Shown: positions 17,766 to 28,270, numbered from the stretch's first letter. The stretch is 64,000 nucleotides of DNA from Synechococcus sp. C9 (GCF_022984075.1 NZ_JALAAD010000001.1:1-64000); one strand, 5' to 3'. Numbers and translations: made by a program. Notes: generated by a model from the letters alone, not told the origin.

Positions 17766-18290
17766 GTGTTCTGGAAAAGTTTGTTCCCTGGCGCACTTGG
17801 CTCGGACAGCCCCACCGGCATTGGGGAGCGGGAGTTATTGGTCAACGAGTTTATCGCCGCCAACGGGGAACGGGTGCAGATTTACTTCAGTACCACCCGG
17901 GAGATTGATGTCTATGCCTTGGAAGCCTTGTGCGATGCGGTGGGCTGGGCAAAACGTCCCATTCGCAAGGTGCGTAAAGCCCTGGAATTTAGCTTTTTGG
18001 TGGGTTCCCTCTGGCAGGAACGGGGGCAAAATCGGCGGTTGGTGGGCTTTGCTCGGGCAACGTCGGATCATGCCTTCAATGCCACCCTCTGGGATGTGGT
18101 CATCCACCCGGAATTTCAGGGGAAGGGCTTGGGGAAAACCCTGATGCGCCAGATGATCCGGGAATTGCGCCGGGAAGAGATTAGCAACATTACCCTGTTT
18201 GCCGACCCCCATGTGGTCACCTTTTATGAGGAATTGGGTTTCCACCCCGACCCGGAGGGCATCAAGGGAATGTTTTGGTATCCGAATTAG
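17766..18290 (+). CDS. GNAT N-acetyltransferase, Ycf52/chloroplast-SNAT type
   Basis: Acetyl-CoA-dependent acetyltransferase. The coenzyme A loop is in [20 protein letters not shown] (Q-G-K-G-L-G-K), and the C-terminal [19 protein letters not shown] is typical. The pattern resembles plastid-genome Ycf52 and its cyanobacterial homologues, related to plant chloroplast GNATs, some of which acetylate serotonin or protein amines; the substrate here is unknown. GTG at 17766 is preferred because GAGGTG ends seven bases before it. The TTG at 17751, overlapping the surE stop, would add five residues. Confidence 0.8.
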   Translation: MFWKSLFPGALGSDSPTGIGERELLVNEFIAANGERVQIYFSTTREIDVYALEALCDAVGWAKRPIRKVRKALEFSFLVGSLWQERGQNRRLVGFARATSDHAFNATLWDVVIHPEFQGKGLGKTLMRQMIRELRREEISNITLFADPHVVTFYEELGFHPDPEGIKGMFWYPN

Positions 18291-18349
18291 ATGGTCAAAG
18301 CAGAGAAAATGGTACGATTATCTAATACTTCACATGGACATAAGATGAG

Positions 18350-18577
18350 ATGACAAGTCTGTTGCAAAAAGCATTTACAGAAATTCAGAAACTGCCGGAC
18401 TTTCTTCAGGATCAAATTGCCCAACAGTTACTAGAAGATATTGAGAGTGAATTAAAATGGCAGAATAGTTTTGCAAACGATGCTATTGAATTAGGAAATT
18501 TGATAACCATGGCGCAGGCAGCCCTCCAAGAGGAGCAAGCGGGGGAAACAGAAGATAAAGGCTTTGGAGAAGCATGA
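18350..18577 (+). CDS. orphan antitoxin-like small protein
   Basis: A 75-residue acidic, helical protein: LLQKAFTEIQKLPDFLQDQI, then AQQLLEDIESELKWQNSFA. This is the common cyanobacterial antitoxin-like pattern (LPEDEQDAIAQxxLEEIEDE...W) normally followed by a RelE/ParE toxin. No toxin gene follows; the next 85 bases hold no domain and the next gene is DUF427. I read it as a solitary antitoxin. The call rests on pattern resemblance only. Confidence 0.6.
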   Translation: MTSLLQKAFTEIQKLPDFLQDQIAQQLLEDIESELKWQNSFANDAIELGNLITMAQAALQEEQAGETEDKGFGEA

Positions 18578-18662
18578 GGTCAGCCAGAACTGCATCTGCC
18601 CCTATGGTAAGCTACCCATAACATCCCAAGTGATGCACAACGGGTGACTTGCCCGCACCTCC

Positions 18663-19142
18663 ATGTCCCACCCCATGCCCCCAGAATCCGTGTGGGATTA
18701 CCCCCGCCCCCCCCGAGTGGAACCGACGGCACACCTGATCGAGGTGTATATCCAAGGGGTGTGTCTCGCCCGCACCCAGAACGCCTATCGGGTTTTGGAA
18801 ACCAGCCATCCGCCGGTGTACTATCTGCCCCCGGAAGATATTCAGATGCAGTACTTGCGGTTAAATCCCCGCAGGAGTTTTTGTGAATGGAAGGGGTACG
18901 CCCATTATTACGATGTGCAGATGGGCAACCAGGTGATCCGGGAGGTGGCCTGGGGCTATGCCCAACCGACAGCGGACTTTCGGGTGATCCAAAACCATTT
19001 GGCGTTTTATGCCCAGAAGTGCGACCGGTGCCTGGTGGCGGGGGAGGTGGTCACGCCCCAACCGGGGGAATTTTATGGGGGCTGGATCACGAAGAATCTG
19101 GTCGGCCCGTTTAAGGGACAGCCCGGTTCCTGGGGTTGGTAA
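18663..19142 (+). CDS. DUF427 domain protein
   Basis: A 159-residue soluble protein with the DUF427 blocks: the arm VYIQGVCLARTQNAYRVLETSHPPVYYLPPEDI near residues 28-60, CEWKGYAHYYDV near 73-84, VAWGYAQPTADF near 93-104 and LAFYAQKCDRCLV near 111-123. Here the last block carries C-x-x-C. The family is widespread in actinobacteria and cyanobacteria and has no firm function. It is followed by a 215-base leader before rne. Confidence 0.8.
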   Translation: MSHPMPPESVWDYPRPPRVEPTAHLIEVYIQGVCLARTQNAYRVLETSHPPVYYLPPEDIQMQYLRLNPRRSFCEWKGYAHYYDVQMGNQVIREVAWGYAQPTADFRVIQNHLAFYAQKCDRCLVAGEVVTPQPGEFYGGWITKNLVGPFKGQPGSWGW

Positions 19143-19357
19143 CAATGGGTGACCGAAAACGCTATAATATGCCCTAATCCTGGAATGATTCCTGGTGCGA
19201 GTGGGTCGGTTGTTGACCAGTTTTGGGCGATAAGTTTTTACGGTTCCAATCAGCAGTTAGTCAGTACCCATAGTTTTTTGGTGGGTGACTTGAGGGCAAA
19301 GGTTGAACCGGATCGTACCAGTGGAAGCCGGGGGACGGGTTCATCCAAGGAGTATGA

Positions 19358-21352
19358 ATGTCTAAACAAATCATTTTGGCAGAGCAACATCGCATCGCCG
19401 CTGTTTTTGCCGATGACCAGATTCAAGAACTGGTGGTGGCAACGGGCAATTTGCAGGTGGGGGATGTGTTTTTGGGGGTGGTGGAAAATGTACTGCCGGG
19501 GATTGATGCCGCCTTTGTCAATATCGGCGACCCGGAACGCAACGGGTTTATCCATGTGTCGGATTTGGGACCCCTGCGCTTAAAACGCACGGCCGGGGCG
19601 ATCACCGAATTGCTCATGCCCCAACAAAAAGTGCTGGTGCAGGTGATGAAGGAGCCGACGGGGAACAAAGGCCCCCGGTTGACGGGCAACATTACCTTGC
19701 CGGGGCGGTATTTAGTTTTAATGCCCTACGGACGGGGGGTATTTCTCTCCCAGCGCATCAAAAATGAAAATGAACGGCACCGTCTGCGGGCTTTGGCGGT
19801 GTTGATCAAACCGTCCCAGATGGGTCTGCTGGTGCGTACCGAGGCGGAAGGGGTGAGCGAAGAGGCGGTGATGGAGGATTTGGAAAATCTGAAACGCCAA
19901 TGGGAAAAGATACAGCGGGATGGGGCGATGGCACGTTCGCCGGGACTGCTCAACCGGGACGATGATTTTATCCAACGGGTCCTGCGGGATTTCTACAGTG
20001 CCCAGGTGAATCGCATTGTCACCGATACCGCCGAGGGGGTGAAGCGGGTCAAGCAACAGCTCAGCAATTGGGGGGGGGGCAAACCGCCAGCGGGGGTCTT
20101 GGTCGATCACCACCGGGAACCGACCCCGATCCTGGAGTATTTTCGGGTGAATGCGGCGATTCGGGATGCCCTCAAACCCCGGGTGGATTTGCCCAAGGGG
20201 GGCTACATCGTCATCGAACCCACGGAAGCCCTGACGGTGATTGATGTGAATTCCGGTTCCTTTACCCGCTCGGCGACCGCCCGGGAAACCGTGTTGTGGA
20301 CCAATTACGAAGCGGCGACGGAAATTGCCCGCCAACTGCGCCTGCGGAATATCGGCGGGGTGATCATCGTGGACTTTATTGACATGGAGGACCGGCGGGA
20401 CCAACTGCAACTGCTGGAGCATTTCAGCAAAGCCCTGAAAACCGACAAGGCACGCCCCCAGATTATCCACCTGTCGGATTTGGGCTTGGTGGAACTGACC
20501 CGCAAACGCCAGGGGCAAAACATCTACGAACTCTTCGGTCAGACCTGTCCCACCTGTAATGGTTTGGGACATTTAGCCCGTTTGCCCGGACAGGCAGGCA
20601 GTGACGACACCCCCCCTAGCCCCCCCCGGGTGGTGATTGGGGAACGCTCGGAAAATTTGGAGGATTTGGGCTTTGCCCCTAGCCCCAACCCGGACTTGGG
20701 CTTTGCCACCCCCCTCTACCCCGTCACGCCCCTGGGAGGAAATGACCGGAATGCGCCCAACCGCCGCCGCCCCCGCCGTTATGAGAAACCGACCCCCCGC
20801 AGCGAACAGGAAGTGCCGCCTTTTGCCACCCCGTCCTCAGCCAGTCCGGTTCCCTCTGGAGGCAATGGCACCGGGAGCAGTAATGGTCTGCGGGAGGAAC
20901 CCCTAGAGCGCCAGACCTTCCGCCGTCGCCCGCTCAAACCGACCCCCGCCCCCGCCCAGGTGGTGACCGTGGGCATGACCCCCGCCGAACAAACGGTGTA
21001 TGCGGAAATGGGGCTTTCGCCGCTTCTGCTGACGGGGCAAACCCATCTCCAGGACGTGGCGGTCGAAGTCTGCTTACCGGAGGAGGTGCCCGTCTCAACC
21101 CAGCCGGAATTGCCGATGGCGCTTGCCCCGGAACCCCAACCTGTGGATGAGGGGATGACCCCGCCCACCCCCTTGGTGACCGCTGAAACCGAGGCAACGG
21201 ATGCAATTGCCATGACTCCGCCCCCGGTCGTAGCCCCTGCCCCGGTAGCATCCCCGACCCCAGATACCCGTCGTCGCCGCCGCCGTTCCGCCAGCCTGGG
21301 GGAATCCGCCCTGGCGTTGGGCGATGATAATTCTGCGAGTACCGCCATCTAA
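19358..21352 (+). CDS. rne: ribonuclease E/G with C-terminal PNPase-binding arginine run
   Basis: Endoribonuclease of RNA decay and processing. S1 domain about residues 35-120; catalytic region with VIDVNSGSF and IIVDFIDMEDRRD (metal-binding aspartates); zinc-link CPTCNGLGH near 395-403. The following ~260 residues are a low-complexity, proline-rich tail. Near the end is R-R-R-R-R-R-S-A; in cyanobacterial RNase E such an arginine-rich nonapeptide recruits polynucleotide phosphorylase. Length 664 is typical for cyanobacteria. The 19143-19357 leader is long and may carry autoregulation, which I cannot show. recO begins five bases after the stop. Confidence 0.95.
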   Translation: MSKQIILAEQHRIAAVFADDQIQELVVATGNLQVGDVFLGVVENVLPGIDAAFVNIGDPERNGFIHVSDLGPLRLKRTAGAITELLMPQQKVLVQVMKEPTGNKGPRLTGNITLPGRYLVLMPYGRGVFLSQRIKNENERHRLRALAVLIKPSQMGLLVRTEAEGVSEEAVMEDLENLKRQWEKIQRDGAMARSPGLLNRDDDFIQRVLRDFYSAQVNRIVTDTAEGVKRVKQQLSNWGGGKPPAGVLVDHHREPTPILEYFRVNAAIRDALKPRVDLPKGGYIVIEPTEALTVIDVNSGSFTRSATARETVLWTNYEAATEIARQLRLRNIGGVIIVDFIDMEDRRDQLQLLEHFSKALKTDKARPQIIHLSDLGLVELTRKRQGQNIYELFGQTCPTCNGLGHLARLPGQAGSDDTPPSPPRVVIGERSENLEDLGFAPSPNPDLGFATPLYPVTPLGGNDRNAPNRRRPRRYEKPTPRSEQEVPPFATPSSASPVPSGGNGTGSSNGLREEPLERQTFRRRPLKPTPAPAQVVTVGMTPAEQTVYAEMGLSPLLLTGQTHLQDVAVEVCLPEEVPVSTQPELPMALAPEPQPVDEGMTPPTPLVTAETEATDAIAMTPPPVVAPAPVASPTPDTRRRRRRSASLGESALALGDDNSASTAI

Positions 21353-21357
21353 AAACT

Positions 21358-22125
21358 ATGGGGCGCACCTATCAGGTCACCGCCATCAACCTGCACCTCC
21401 AGGGTTTAGGGGAAGCCGACCGGCTGATCACCATCCTCAGCCCAGAGCGGGGAGTGCAACGGGTGGTGGCTGTCGGTGCCCGCAAACCCCAATCCCCCCT
21501 AGCCGGACGGACGGGCTTGCTGGTGGTGAACCAGTTGGAACTGCGGGTGGGGCGTTCCCTGGATCGGATTGTCCAGGCGACTCTCCTGCACACCCACCAG
21601 GAACTGGCGCAGGAGTACACCCGCTGGGTGACGGCGCAGTACTTTACCGAATTGGTCTTGGGGCAAGCCCTGGCGAATTTGGCGCAGGGGGAACTGTACC
21701 ATACCTTCATCGAACTGTTGGCGAGCTTGGGGCATCTGCCCAGTCAGGAACCCTGGGAAATGGTGGTGCGGGGGGTAATGCGCCTGTTAACCTTAGCGGG
21801 ATTGCAACCCCAGGTGCGCCTCTGTTGCCTGACCGGACAGCCGGTTTCACCCCAGGAACGCTTGGGATTTAGCATTCCTTTGGGGGGGTTGGTGCGTTTA
21901 CCCTTACCCCCGGATACCCCGCCCTGCCGGGTCCTGCCCGCCGCCCAAGTGCAATTGCTCCAGGCACTGCATAGCCCCCCCCTGCAACCCATCCCGGCTT
22001 TTGCCCCCTGGCGCAGTTTGGAACCTCTCCTGCGGGGTTATGCGGAATACCACCTGGAGCGGTGCATCCGTTCCGCCCCCCTGCTGTATAGTACGATCAC
22101 CCCAGCACCCCAGCAATGTCCATGA
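21358..22125 (+). CDS. recO: DNA repair protein RecO
   Basis: RecO of the RecFOR recombination-mediator pathway. An N-terminal OB-fold (TYQVTAINLHLQGLGEADRLITILSPERG, split across residues 4-32) is followed by the helical domain with LHTHQELAQEYTRWVTAQYFTEL. The zinc-binding region has CCLTGQPV only, a reduced cysteine set as in many RecO proteins. 255 residues. Tight spacing to rne and a 10-base overlap with the MFS gene suggest an operon. Confidence 0.9.
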   Translation: MGRTYQVTAINLHLQGLGEADRLITILSPERGVQRVVAVGARKPQSPLAGRTGLLVVNQLELRVGRSLDRIVQATLLHTHQELAQEYTRWVTAQYFTELVLGQALANLAQGELYHTFIELLASLGHLPSQEPWEMVVRGVMRLLTLAGLQPQVRLCCLTGQPVSPQERLGFSIPLGGLVRLPLPPDTPPCRVLPAAQVQLLQALHSPPLQPIPAFAPWRSLEPLLRGYAEYHLERCIRSAPLLYSTITPAPQQCP

Positions 22126-23366
22126 ATGTGACCCAACCCAAACCGGCAGTAGGCTTGGCGAATCTGTGGCGGAATGGCAATTTCCTGGCACTCTGGTTGG
22201 CACAGGTGTTTTCCCAGATTGGGGACAAGGTGTACCTGGTGCTGATGATTGCCCTGCTGGATCAGCAATTTGCCGGTCAGGAAAGCATTACCCCCCTGGT
22301 CAGCGGCATCATGGTGGCGTTCACCATCCCGGCGGTGTTGTTCGGCTCCCTGGCGGGGGTGTTTGTGGACCGTTGGCGCAAACAGCGGGTTTTGGTGATC
22401 ACCAACCTCCTGCGGGGGGGCTTGGTACTGCTGATCATTCCCGGTCTGTGGTTGCAGTGGCAACCCTTGGTGACGTGGGGCTTTCTGCTGGGGATTACCT
22501 TTGCCGTGTCCACCTTGACCCAGTTTTTTGCCCCGGCGGAGCAGGCGGTGATTCCCCTGATCGTCCCGGCGGAGCAGTTACTTCCCGCTAATTCCCTCTA
22601 CACCACCACCATGATGGGGTCGTTGATTTTGGGTTTTGCCCTGGGCGACCCCCTGTTGAGCGTGGCGGCGCAGGTTTTGCCCGAGGGGCGGGAATTGCTG
22701 GTGGCGACAGCCTATGCTTTGGCGGCGCTGGTGCTGGTGCGGTTGTCCCCGCAGGAACGGCAAACCGAGCAGGGGGTGCAGACTTTGCCCCAGGTGTGGC
22801 AGGATTTGCGGGAGGGCTGGTCGGTCCTGCGGGAAAAACCCCAGTTGGGCAGGGCGGTGGCGCATTTGGTCGTTCTATACACGGTGTTTGCCGCCTTGGC
22901 GGTACTGACCATCCGTTTGGCGGAACAACTCCTGCGCCCGTCCCAGTTTGGTTTTCTATTGGCTGCCGCTGGGGTGGGGGTGGCGGTGGGGGCGCTCCTG
23001 CTCAATCTCCTGCGGAGCCGGGGCTGGTCCTACCGGCGGTATAGTGCGGTGGGGTCCCTGGTGATGGCTGGGGCATTGGTGGGGTTGGCGGCGGCGACCC
23101 ATAGTCTCCCCTGGGCACTGCTGGGGAACCTGACCCTGGGGCTAGGGGCGGCACTGGTGGCTATTCCCCTACAAACCCTCCTGCAAACCGAAACCCCGGA
23201 GGAGGTGCGGGGCAAGGTGTTTGGATTACAAAATAATGCGGTCAATATCGCCCTGAGTTTGCCCCTGGCGGTTACAGGGGTGATTGCCACGCAGGTGGGA
23301 CTGCCCCAGACGTTTCTGGGTTTGGCGGGGCTGGTGCTGGTGATGGCCGTTTGGCGGGGGAACTAG
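22116..23366 (+). CDS. MFS transporter
   Basis: A 416-residue protein with about twelve hydrophobic segments. LAQVFSQIGDKVYLVLMIALL near residues 28-48 and GVFVDRWRKQRVLVITN near 82-98 (the G-x-x-x-D-R-x-x-x-R loop between helices 2 and 3) are typical of MFS efflux carriers of the MefA/enterobactin-exporter type. Substrate not predictable. The ATG at 22116 lies within recO; the ATG at 22122 is a near alternative. Confidence 0.85.
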   Translation: MSMNVTQPKPAVGLANLWRNGNFLALWLAQVFSQIGDKVYLVLMIALLDQQFAGQESITPLVSGIMVAFTIPAVLFGSLAGVFVDRWRKQRVLVITNLLRGGLVLLIIPGLWLQWQPLVTWGFLLGITFAVSTLTQFFAPAEQAVIPLIVPAEQLLPANSLYTTTMMGSLILGFALGDPLLSVAAQVLPEGRELLVATAYALAALVLVRLSPQERQTEQGVQTLPQVWQDLREGWSVLREKPQLGRAVAHLVVLYTVFAALAVLTIRLAEQLLRPSQFGFLLAAAGVGVAVGALLLNLLRSRGWSYRRYSAVGSLVMAGALVGLAAATHSLPWALLGNLTLGLGAALVAIPLQTLLQTETPEEVRGKVFGLQNNAVNIALSLPLAVTGVIATQVGLPQTFLGLAGLVLVMAVWRGN

Positions 23367-23367
23367 G

Positions 23368-24318
23368 GTGGCCGATACCTATCCCATCCATCTTTGGCCG
23401 CGCCGTCTCCAACAGGCTTTGGATGCCCTACCCCCCGGTGCGCCTCCCCGGCCGGTGCCGGTGCTTGCCCCACGCCGCCGCCCCCGTTGGCCTTGGGGGG
23501 TGAGTTTAGCGGTGGTGGTAGCCGTTGGCATCATCGTTGGTGGGGTGGCGGGGCTGATACTGGCCGGATTGGGGTTGGGGTTGATCGGGGTGGGTTATGC
23601 CTGGGAAGCCCAGCAGTATCGTCAACAATACCAGCATTATCAACACCAGCAGGAAATTTATCAACGGCAAAAGCAGGTTTATGAACAATGGTTAAAGGAA
23701 CATGAATCCGAAGTTCAGCAACTCCGCCAGCCGAAAATCCAACAGGCGTTACAAAAAATGGTGGCCTATCCCGAACCGGCCAAATACCCCAAACCTGGCG
23801 TGAGTGAAGCGTATTTTCATTCATTCTTAAATCAATTTTTTCCCGGTATGATTCATAGTAATCTTGCCCTGGGTGACCCGATAAAGACTCAAAAATACCC
23901 CTATGAACCGGATTTTGTTTACATAGATGAGAAGCTAAATTTATACCTAGATATTGAGATTGATGAGCCTTATTTTTATGATCAAAAAACCAAGCAGGTC
24001 AAACCCCACCATATTAATGACCAAAAACGGGATGAATTTTTTCTCGCCGCCGGTTGGGTGGTGGTGCGATTTAGCGAATATCAAGTGGTGACCCAACCCC
24101 AATCCTGTTGCAAATACATCGCTGAAGTGATTGCCCAGGTGCAACAAACCCCCTTAGATACCCGCTGGGCATTGATTCCTGATTTGGAACCTGAACCTGG
24201 TTGGGATGAGAACAAAGCCCGGCAATTGATTCGCCAGCGCGCCCGTTATCATTACTTGAAACAATACTTACCCAAGGATATTTTTCAGGCTCAGAAGGAT
24301 TACATCCTGCAATTATAA
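23368..24318 (+). CDS. membrane-anchored PD-(D/E)xK-like protein
   Basis: A 316-residue protein with a GTG start one base after the MFS stop. The N-terminal basic stretch (RRRPRWPWG) precedes one long or two short hydrophobic segments (about 45-82). A Q/Y-rich coiled-coil linker (about 83-125) follows. The C-terminal domain carries PYEPDFVYIDEKLNLYLDIEIDEPY and RDEFFLAAGWVVVRFSEYQV, which matches the layout of DUF559/PD-(D/E)xK nucleases: D in the second strand, E-x-D in the third, then the VVVRFSE strand. The usual catalytic lysine appears replaced. Role unknown. Confidence 0.6.
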   Translation: MADTYPIHLWPRRLQQALDALPPGAPPRPVPVLAPRRRPRWPWGVSLAVVVAVGIIVGGVAGLILAGLGLGLIGVGYAWEAQQYRQQYQHYQHQQEIYQRQKQVYEQWLKEHESEVQQLRQPKIQQALQKMVAYPEPAKYPKPGVSEAYFHSFLNQFFPGMIHSNLALGDPIKTQKYPYEPDFVYIDEKLNLYLDIEIDEPYFYDQKTKQVKPHHINDQKRDEFFLAAGWVVVRFSEYQVVTQPQSCCKYIAEVIAQVQQTPLDTRWALIPDLEPEPGWDENKARQLIRQRARYHYLKQYLPKDIFQAQKDYILQL

Positions 24319-24320
24319 AT

Positions 24321-25040
24321 TCAAGCCCCCACGAACCCCGCATAGCGTTGCGCTACCACCGGCCAATTCACCACCTGCCACCAGGCGTTCAGGTAATCCG
24401 CCCGCCGGTTTTGATAATTCAAATAATAAGCGTGTTCCCACACGTCATTGCCCAAAAGGGGCGTGAATCCCACGCTCACCGGGCTGTCCTGATTCGGGGT
24501 GGTCATGATGTGCAACTGACCGGTTTTGTCCGCCACCAACCACACCCAACCACTGCCAAAGACCTGGGTGCCCGCCTCGGTAAACGCCTGCTGAAAGGTT
24601 GCTAAATCGCCAAAATTTTTCGCTAAAGCGGTTGCCAATGCCCCGGTGGGCGCACCCATCTGCGGCGGTCGCATACTCTCCCAAAACAGACTGTGATTGT
24701 AATGCCCGCCCCCGTGATTCCGCACCGCTGTCCGAATGTCCGCTGGTATTGCGTCTAAATTTTGTAATAACTGTTCCACAGGTTTTCCCCTCAGTTCGGG
24801 ATGCTTGGCAATCGCCGCATTCAGGGCTTTGACATAGGCTGTGTGGTGTTTGTCGTGGTGGAACCTCATGGTGCGCTGGTCAATCACCGGTTCCAGGGCA
24901 TCGTAGGCGTAGGGCAACGGCGGTACGGTGAACACTGCAAGTTCCACCTGAGTCGTGTCCGCCCCGGCGGGTTTTGCGCCCAAACTCCCCAAACAGGTCA
25001 ACGCCAATCCCCCCCAAAGCACCTGCCGTCGGTTTAACAT
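24321..25040 (-). CDS. sodA: exported manganese superoxide dismutase
   Basis: Dismutates superoxide. Metal ligands are in MRFHHDKHH, HYNHSLFW and DVWEHAYY. NQDSP carries the glutamine that marks manganese rather than iron enzymes. The N-terminus LNRRQVLWGGLALTCLGSLGA is a twin-arginine-type signal ending AGA, so the enzyme is probably thylakoid-lumenal or periplasmic. Length 239 from the second ATG. It is divergent from psaC with a ~140-base gap, next to the photosystem I gene that is a main site of superoxide formation; that functional link is inference. Confidence 0.92.
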   Translation of the reverse strand: MLNRRQVLWGGLALTCLGSLGAKPAGADTTQVELAVFTVPPLPYAYDALEPVIDQRTMRFHHDKHHTAYVKALNAAIAKHPELRGKPVEQLLQNLDAIPADIRTAVRNHGGGHYNHSLFWESMRPPQMGAPTGALATALAKNFGDLATFQQAFTEAGTQVFGSGWVWLVADKTGQLHIMTTPNQDSPVSVGFTPLLGNDVWEHAYYLNYQNRRADYLNAWWQVVNWPVVAQRYAGFVGA

Positions 25041-25165
25041 CACGACCCCTCCAGCCCATCAGCACCCATTGTAACCAGAGCCATTCGTTAAATTCCTTGA
25101 AGATTCCTGACGGAATGTCCGGCACCCGCCTGGGAGTGCTATAGACTGGGATGCTAGAAACCTGA

Positions 25166-25429
<264 letters not shown>

Positions 25430-25726
25430 CCCGTTTCGGGGGTATGGTTGGCAATTCCCTGTCCATACCCTCATGCCCACCTAAGGGATGGGGACATCCA
25501 TCAGGCGGGGATTAATAAAAAATTAAAAAATTGGGAACGGGTGGTCGCCGGAGTACTTCTGCCTGCATATTCCTGCATATCCATTCGGCGGAACGGTCAA
25601 ACCGACAACAACAAAAATTTACGTCCCATGTCGTCCCTGTTCCGGGGCGGTTATCCGCCACCAATCCTCCCAGGGACAGGTTACGATATTACTATCTGCA
25701 CAACCGGCTCAGGGCGGGGAAAGACT

Positions 25727-28201
25727 ATGTTTGAACGTTTCACAGAAAAAGCCATCAAAGTGATCATGCTTGCCCAGGAGGAGGCTCGTCGCCTGGGGCA
25801 CAACTTTGTGGGCACCGAACAAATCCTATTGGGGCTGATCGGCGAGGGCACCGGGGTCGCCGCCAAGGTATTGAAATCGATGGGGGTCAACCTCAAGGAT
25901 GCCCGGATTGAGGTGGAAAAGATCATTGGGCGGGGTTCGGGCTTCGTAGCGGTGGAAATCCCCTTCACGCCTCGGGCGAAACGGGTCTTGGAGCTTTCTT
26001 TGGAAGAGGCTCGCCAGTTGGGGCACAATTACATCGGCACGGAACACCTCCTGCTGGGGCTGATCCGGGAAGGGGAAGGGGTCGCCGCCCGGGTGTTGGA
26101 AAATCTGGGGGTTGACCTGTCCAAAGTCCGTACCCAGGTGATTCGGATGCTGGGGGAAACGGCGGAAGTGACCGCTGGCGGTGGGGGTGGGCGCACCAAA
26201 ACCCCAACCCTGGACGAATTTGGCACCAATTTGACCCAGATGGCTGCCGAAGGCAAGCTCGACCCGGTGGTGGGGCGGCAAACGGAAATTGAACGGGTGA
26301 TTCAGATTCTGGGGCGGCGCACCAAGAATAACCCGGTTCTGATCGGGGAACCGGGGGTGGGCAAGACCGCCATTGCCGAGGGTTTGGCGCAGCGGATTGC
26401 CAACCGGGATGTGCCGGATATTTTGGAAGACAAGCGGGTGGTGACCCTGGACATTGGCTTGCTGGTGGCGGGCACCAAGTACCGGGGGGAATTTGAGGAA
26501 CGGTTGAAAAAAATCATGGACGAGATTCGCCAGGCGGGGAATGTGATCCTGGTGATTGATGAAGTCCATACCCTGATCGGGGCGGGAGCCGCTGAGGGGG
26601 CGATTGATGCCGCCAACATTCTCAAACCGGCGTTGGCTCGGGGGGAATTGCAGTGCATCGGGGCGACCACCTTGGATGAATACCGCAAGCACATCGAACG
26701 GGATGCGGCGTTGGAGCGGCGGTTCCAGCCGGTGATGGTGGGTGAGCCGTCCGTGGAGGAAACGATTGAAATTCTGTTTGGTCTGCGGGAGCGGTACGAA
26801 CAGCACCACAAGCTAAAGATTACGGATGAGGCACTGCGGGCGGCGGCGAAATTGGCGGATCGCTACATTTCCGACCGGTATTTGCCGGACAAAGCCATTG
26901 ACCTGATGGACGAGGCGGGTTCCCGGGTGCGGTTGATCAATTCCCAATTGCCCCCGGCGGCGAAGGAATTGGACAAGGAACTGCGCCAAATTCTGCGCCA
27001 AAAGGACGATGCGGTGCGGAGCCAGGACTTTGAGCGGGCCGGGGAACTGCGGGACCGGGAGATTGAAATCAAAGCCCAGATTCGTGCCATTGCCCAAAGC
27101 AAGAAGCATGAGGCGCAAAACGGCAGTGGGGACAGTCCGATGGTGACGGAGGAGGACATTGCCCAGATTGTGGCTTCCTGGACGGGCATCCCGGTGAGCA
27201 AGCTGACCGAAACCGAGTCCGAGCGGTTGCTCCAGATGGAGGACACCCTCCACCAGCGGATTGTGGGGCAAGAGGAGGCGGTGCGGGCGATTTCCCGGGC
27301 AGTACGTCGGGCACGGGTGGGGCTGAAAAATCCCAATCGTCCCATTGCCAGTTTTGTCTTCTCTGGACCCACGGGGGTCGGGAAAACCGAGTTGACCAAG
27401 GCGCTGGCGGCTTACTTCTTTGGTTCCGAGGATGCCATGATCCGCTTGGATATGTCCGAGTACATGGAGCGGCACACGGTTTCCAAGTTGATCGGTTCGC
27501 CGCCGGGGTATGTGGGGTACAACGAGGGCGGGCAGTTGACCGAAGCGGTGCGCCGTCGTCCCTACACGGTGGTGTTGTTTGACGAAATCGAAAAAGCCCA
27601 CCCGGATGTGTTTAACCTGCTGTTGCAAATCCTGGAGGATGGGCGGTTGACCGATGCCAAGGGGCGGACGGTGGACTTCAAAAACACCCTCTTGGTGATG
27701 ACTTCCAACATCGGCTCCAAGGTGATCGAAAAAGGTGGGGGTGGTCTGGGGTTTGAATTCAGCGAAAACCAGGCGGATTCCCAGTACAACCGGATTCGTT
27801 CCCTAGTGAATGAGGAGTTAAAGCAGTACTTCCGCCCCGAATTTTTGAACCGGATTGATGAGATCATCGTCTTCCGGCAACTGACCAAGGAGGAGGTGAA
27901 GCAGATTGCCGACATTCTGCTCAAGGAGGTGTTTGGGCGCATGGCTGAGCAAGGGATTACCCTGCAGGTGACGGAGGCGTTCAAGGACCGTCTGGTGGAA
28001 GAAGGCTACAACCCCTCCTACGGGGCACGTCCTTTGCGGCGAGCGATCATGCGCCTGCTGGAAGATTCCCTGGCGGAGGAAGTCCTGTCGGGACGGATTC
28101 GGGAGGGGGATACGGCGACGGTGGATGTGGACAGCGAAACCGGTCAGGTGCGGGTGATTGCGGAAAGTCAACGGGAATTACTCCCCCAAGCCGCCAATTA
28201 G
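25727..28201 (+). CDS. clpC: AAA+ unfoldase ClpC
   Basis: Hexameric HSP100 partner of ClpP. Two N-domain repeats ([20 protein letters not shown] and [20 protein letters not shown]), first AAA domain with GEPGVGKT and [10 protein letters not shown], a UVR-containing middle domain ([18 protein letters not shown]), and second AAA domain with GPTGVGKTE and [14 protein letters not shown]. 824 residues from the ATG at 25727 equals the cyanobacterial/plastid ClpC length. The open frame upstream to 25448 encodes nothing protein-like and is untranslated leader. Confidence 0.97.
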   Translation: MFERFTEKAIKVIMLAQEEARRLGHNFVGTEQILLGLIGEGTGVAAKVLKSMGVNLKDARIEVEKIIGRGSGFVAVEIPFTPRAKRVLELSLEEARQLGHNYIGTEHLLLGLIREGEGVAARVLENLGVDLSKVRTQVIRMLGETAEVTAGGGGGRTKTPTLDEFGTNLTQMAAEGKLDPVVGRQTEIERVIQILGRRTKNNPVLIGEPGVGKTAIAEGLAQRIANRDVPDILEDKRVVTLDIGLLVAGTKYRGEFEERLKKIMDEIRQAGNVILVIDEVHTLIGAGAAEGAIDAANILKPALARGELQCIGATTLDEYRKHIERDAALERRFQPVMVGEPSVEETIEILFGLRERYEQHHKLKITDEALRAAAKLADRYISDRYLPDKAIDLMDEAGSRVRLINSQLPPAAKELDKELRQILRQKDDAVRSQDFERAGELRDREIEIKAQIRAIAQSKKHEAQNGSGDSPMVTEEDIAQIVASWTGIPVSKLTETESERLLQMEDTLHQRIVGQEEAVRAISRAVRRARVGLKNPNRPIASFVFSGPTGVGKTELTKALAAYFFGSEDAMIRLDMSEYMERHTVSKLIGSPPGYVGYNEGGQLTEAVRRRPYTVVLFDEIEKAHPDVFNLLLQILEDGRLTDAKGRTVDFKNTLLVMTSNIGSKVIEKGGGGLGFEFSENQADSQYNRIRSLVNEELKQYFRPEFLNRIDEIIVFRQLTKEEVKQIADILLKEVFGRMAEQGITLQVTEAFKDRLVEEGYNPSYGARPLRRAIMRLLEDSLAEEVLSGRIREGDTATVDVDSETGQVRVIAESQRELLPQAAN

Positions 28202-28236
28202 TTGCGTTAATTCACTGAGAAATTTCCTCCCCTTTG

Positions 28237-28270
28237 CCCTGCCCAAGCTCTTTGGGTGGGGTTATTTTTT
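28237..28270 (+). terminator. intrinsic terminator after clpC
   Basis: CCCTGCCCAA, loop GCTC, then TTTGGGTGGGG, followed by TTATTTTTT. The stem has two G-T pairs and the U-rich tail is directly adjacent. It lies 36 bases after the clpC stop. Confidence 0.75.

Noticed and set aside
19149-19583. Open frame across the rne leader and 5' end
   Set aside because: It runs into rne in another frame and its residues show no domain; the leader is better read as untranslated.
25448-25726. N-terminal extension of clpC
   Set aside because: The standard ClpC start MFERFTEKA is at 25727 and the extension has no similarity to Clp proteins or to a targeting signal.
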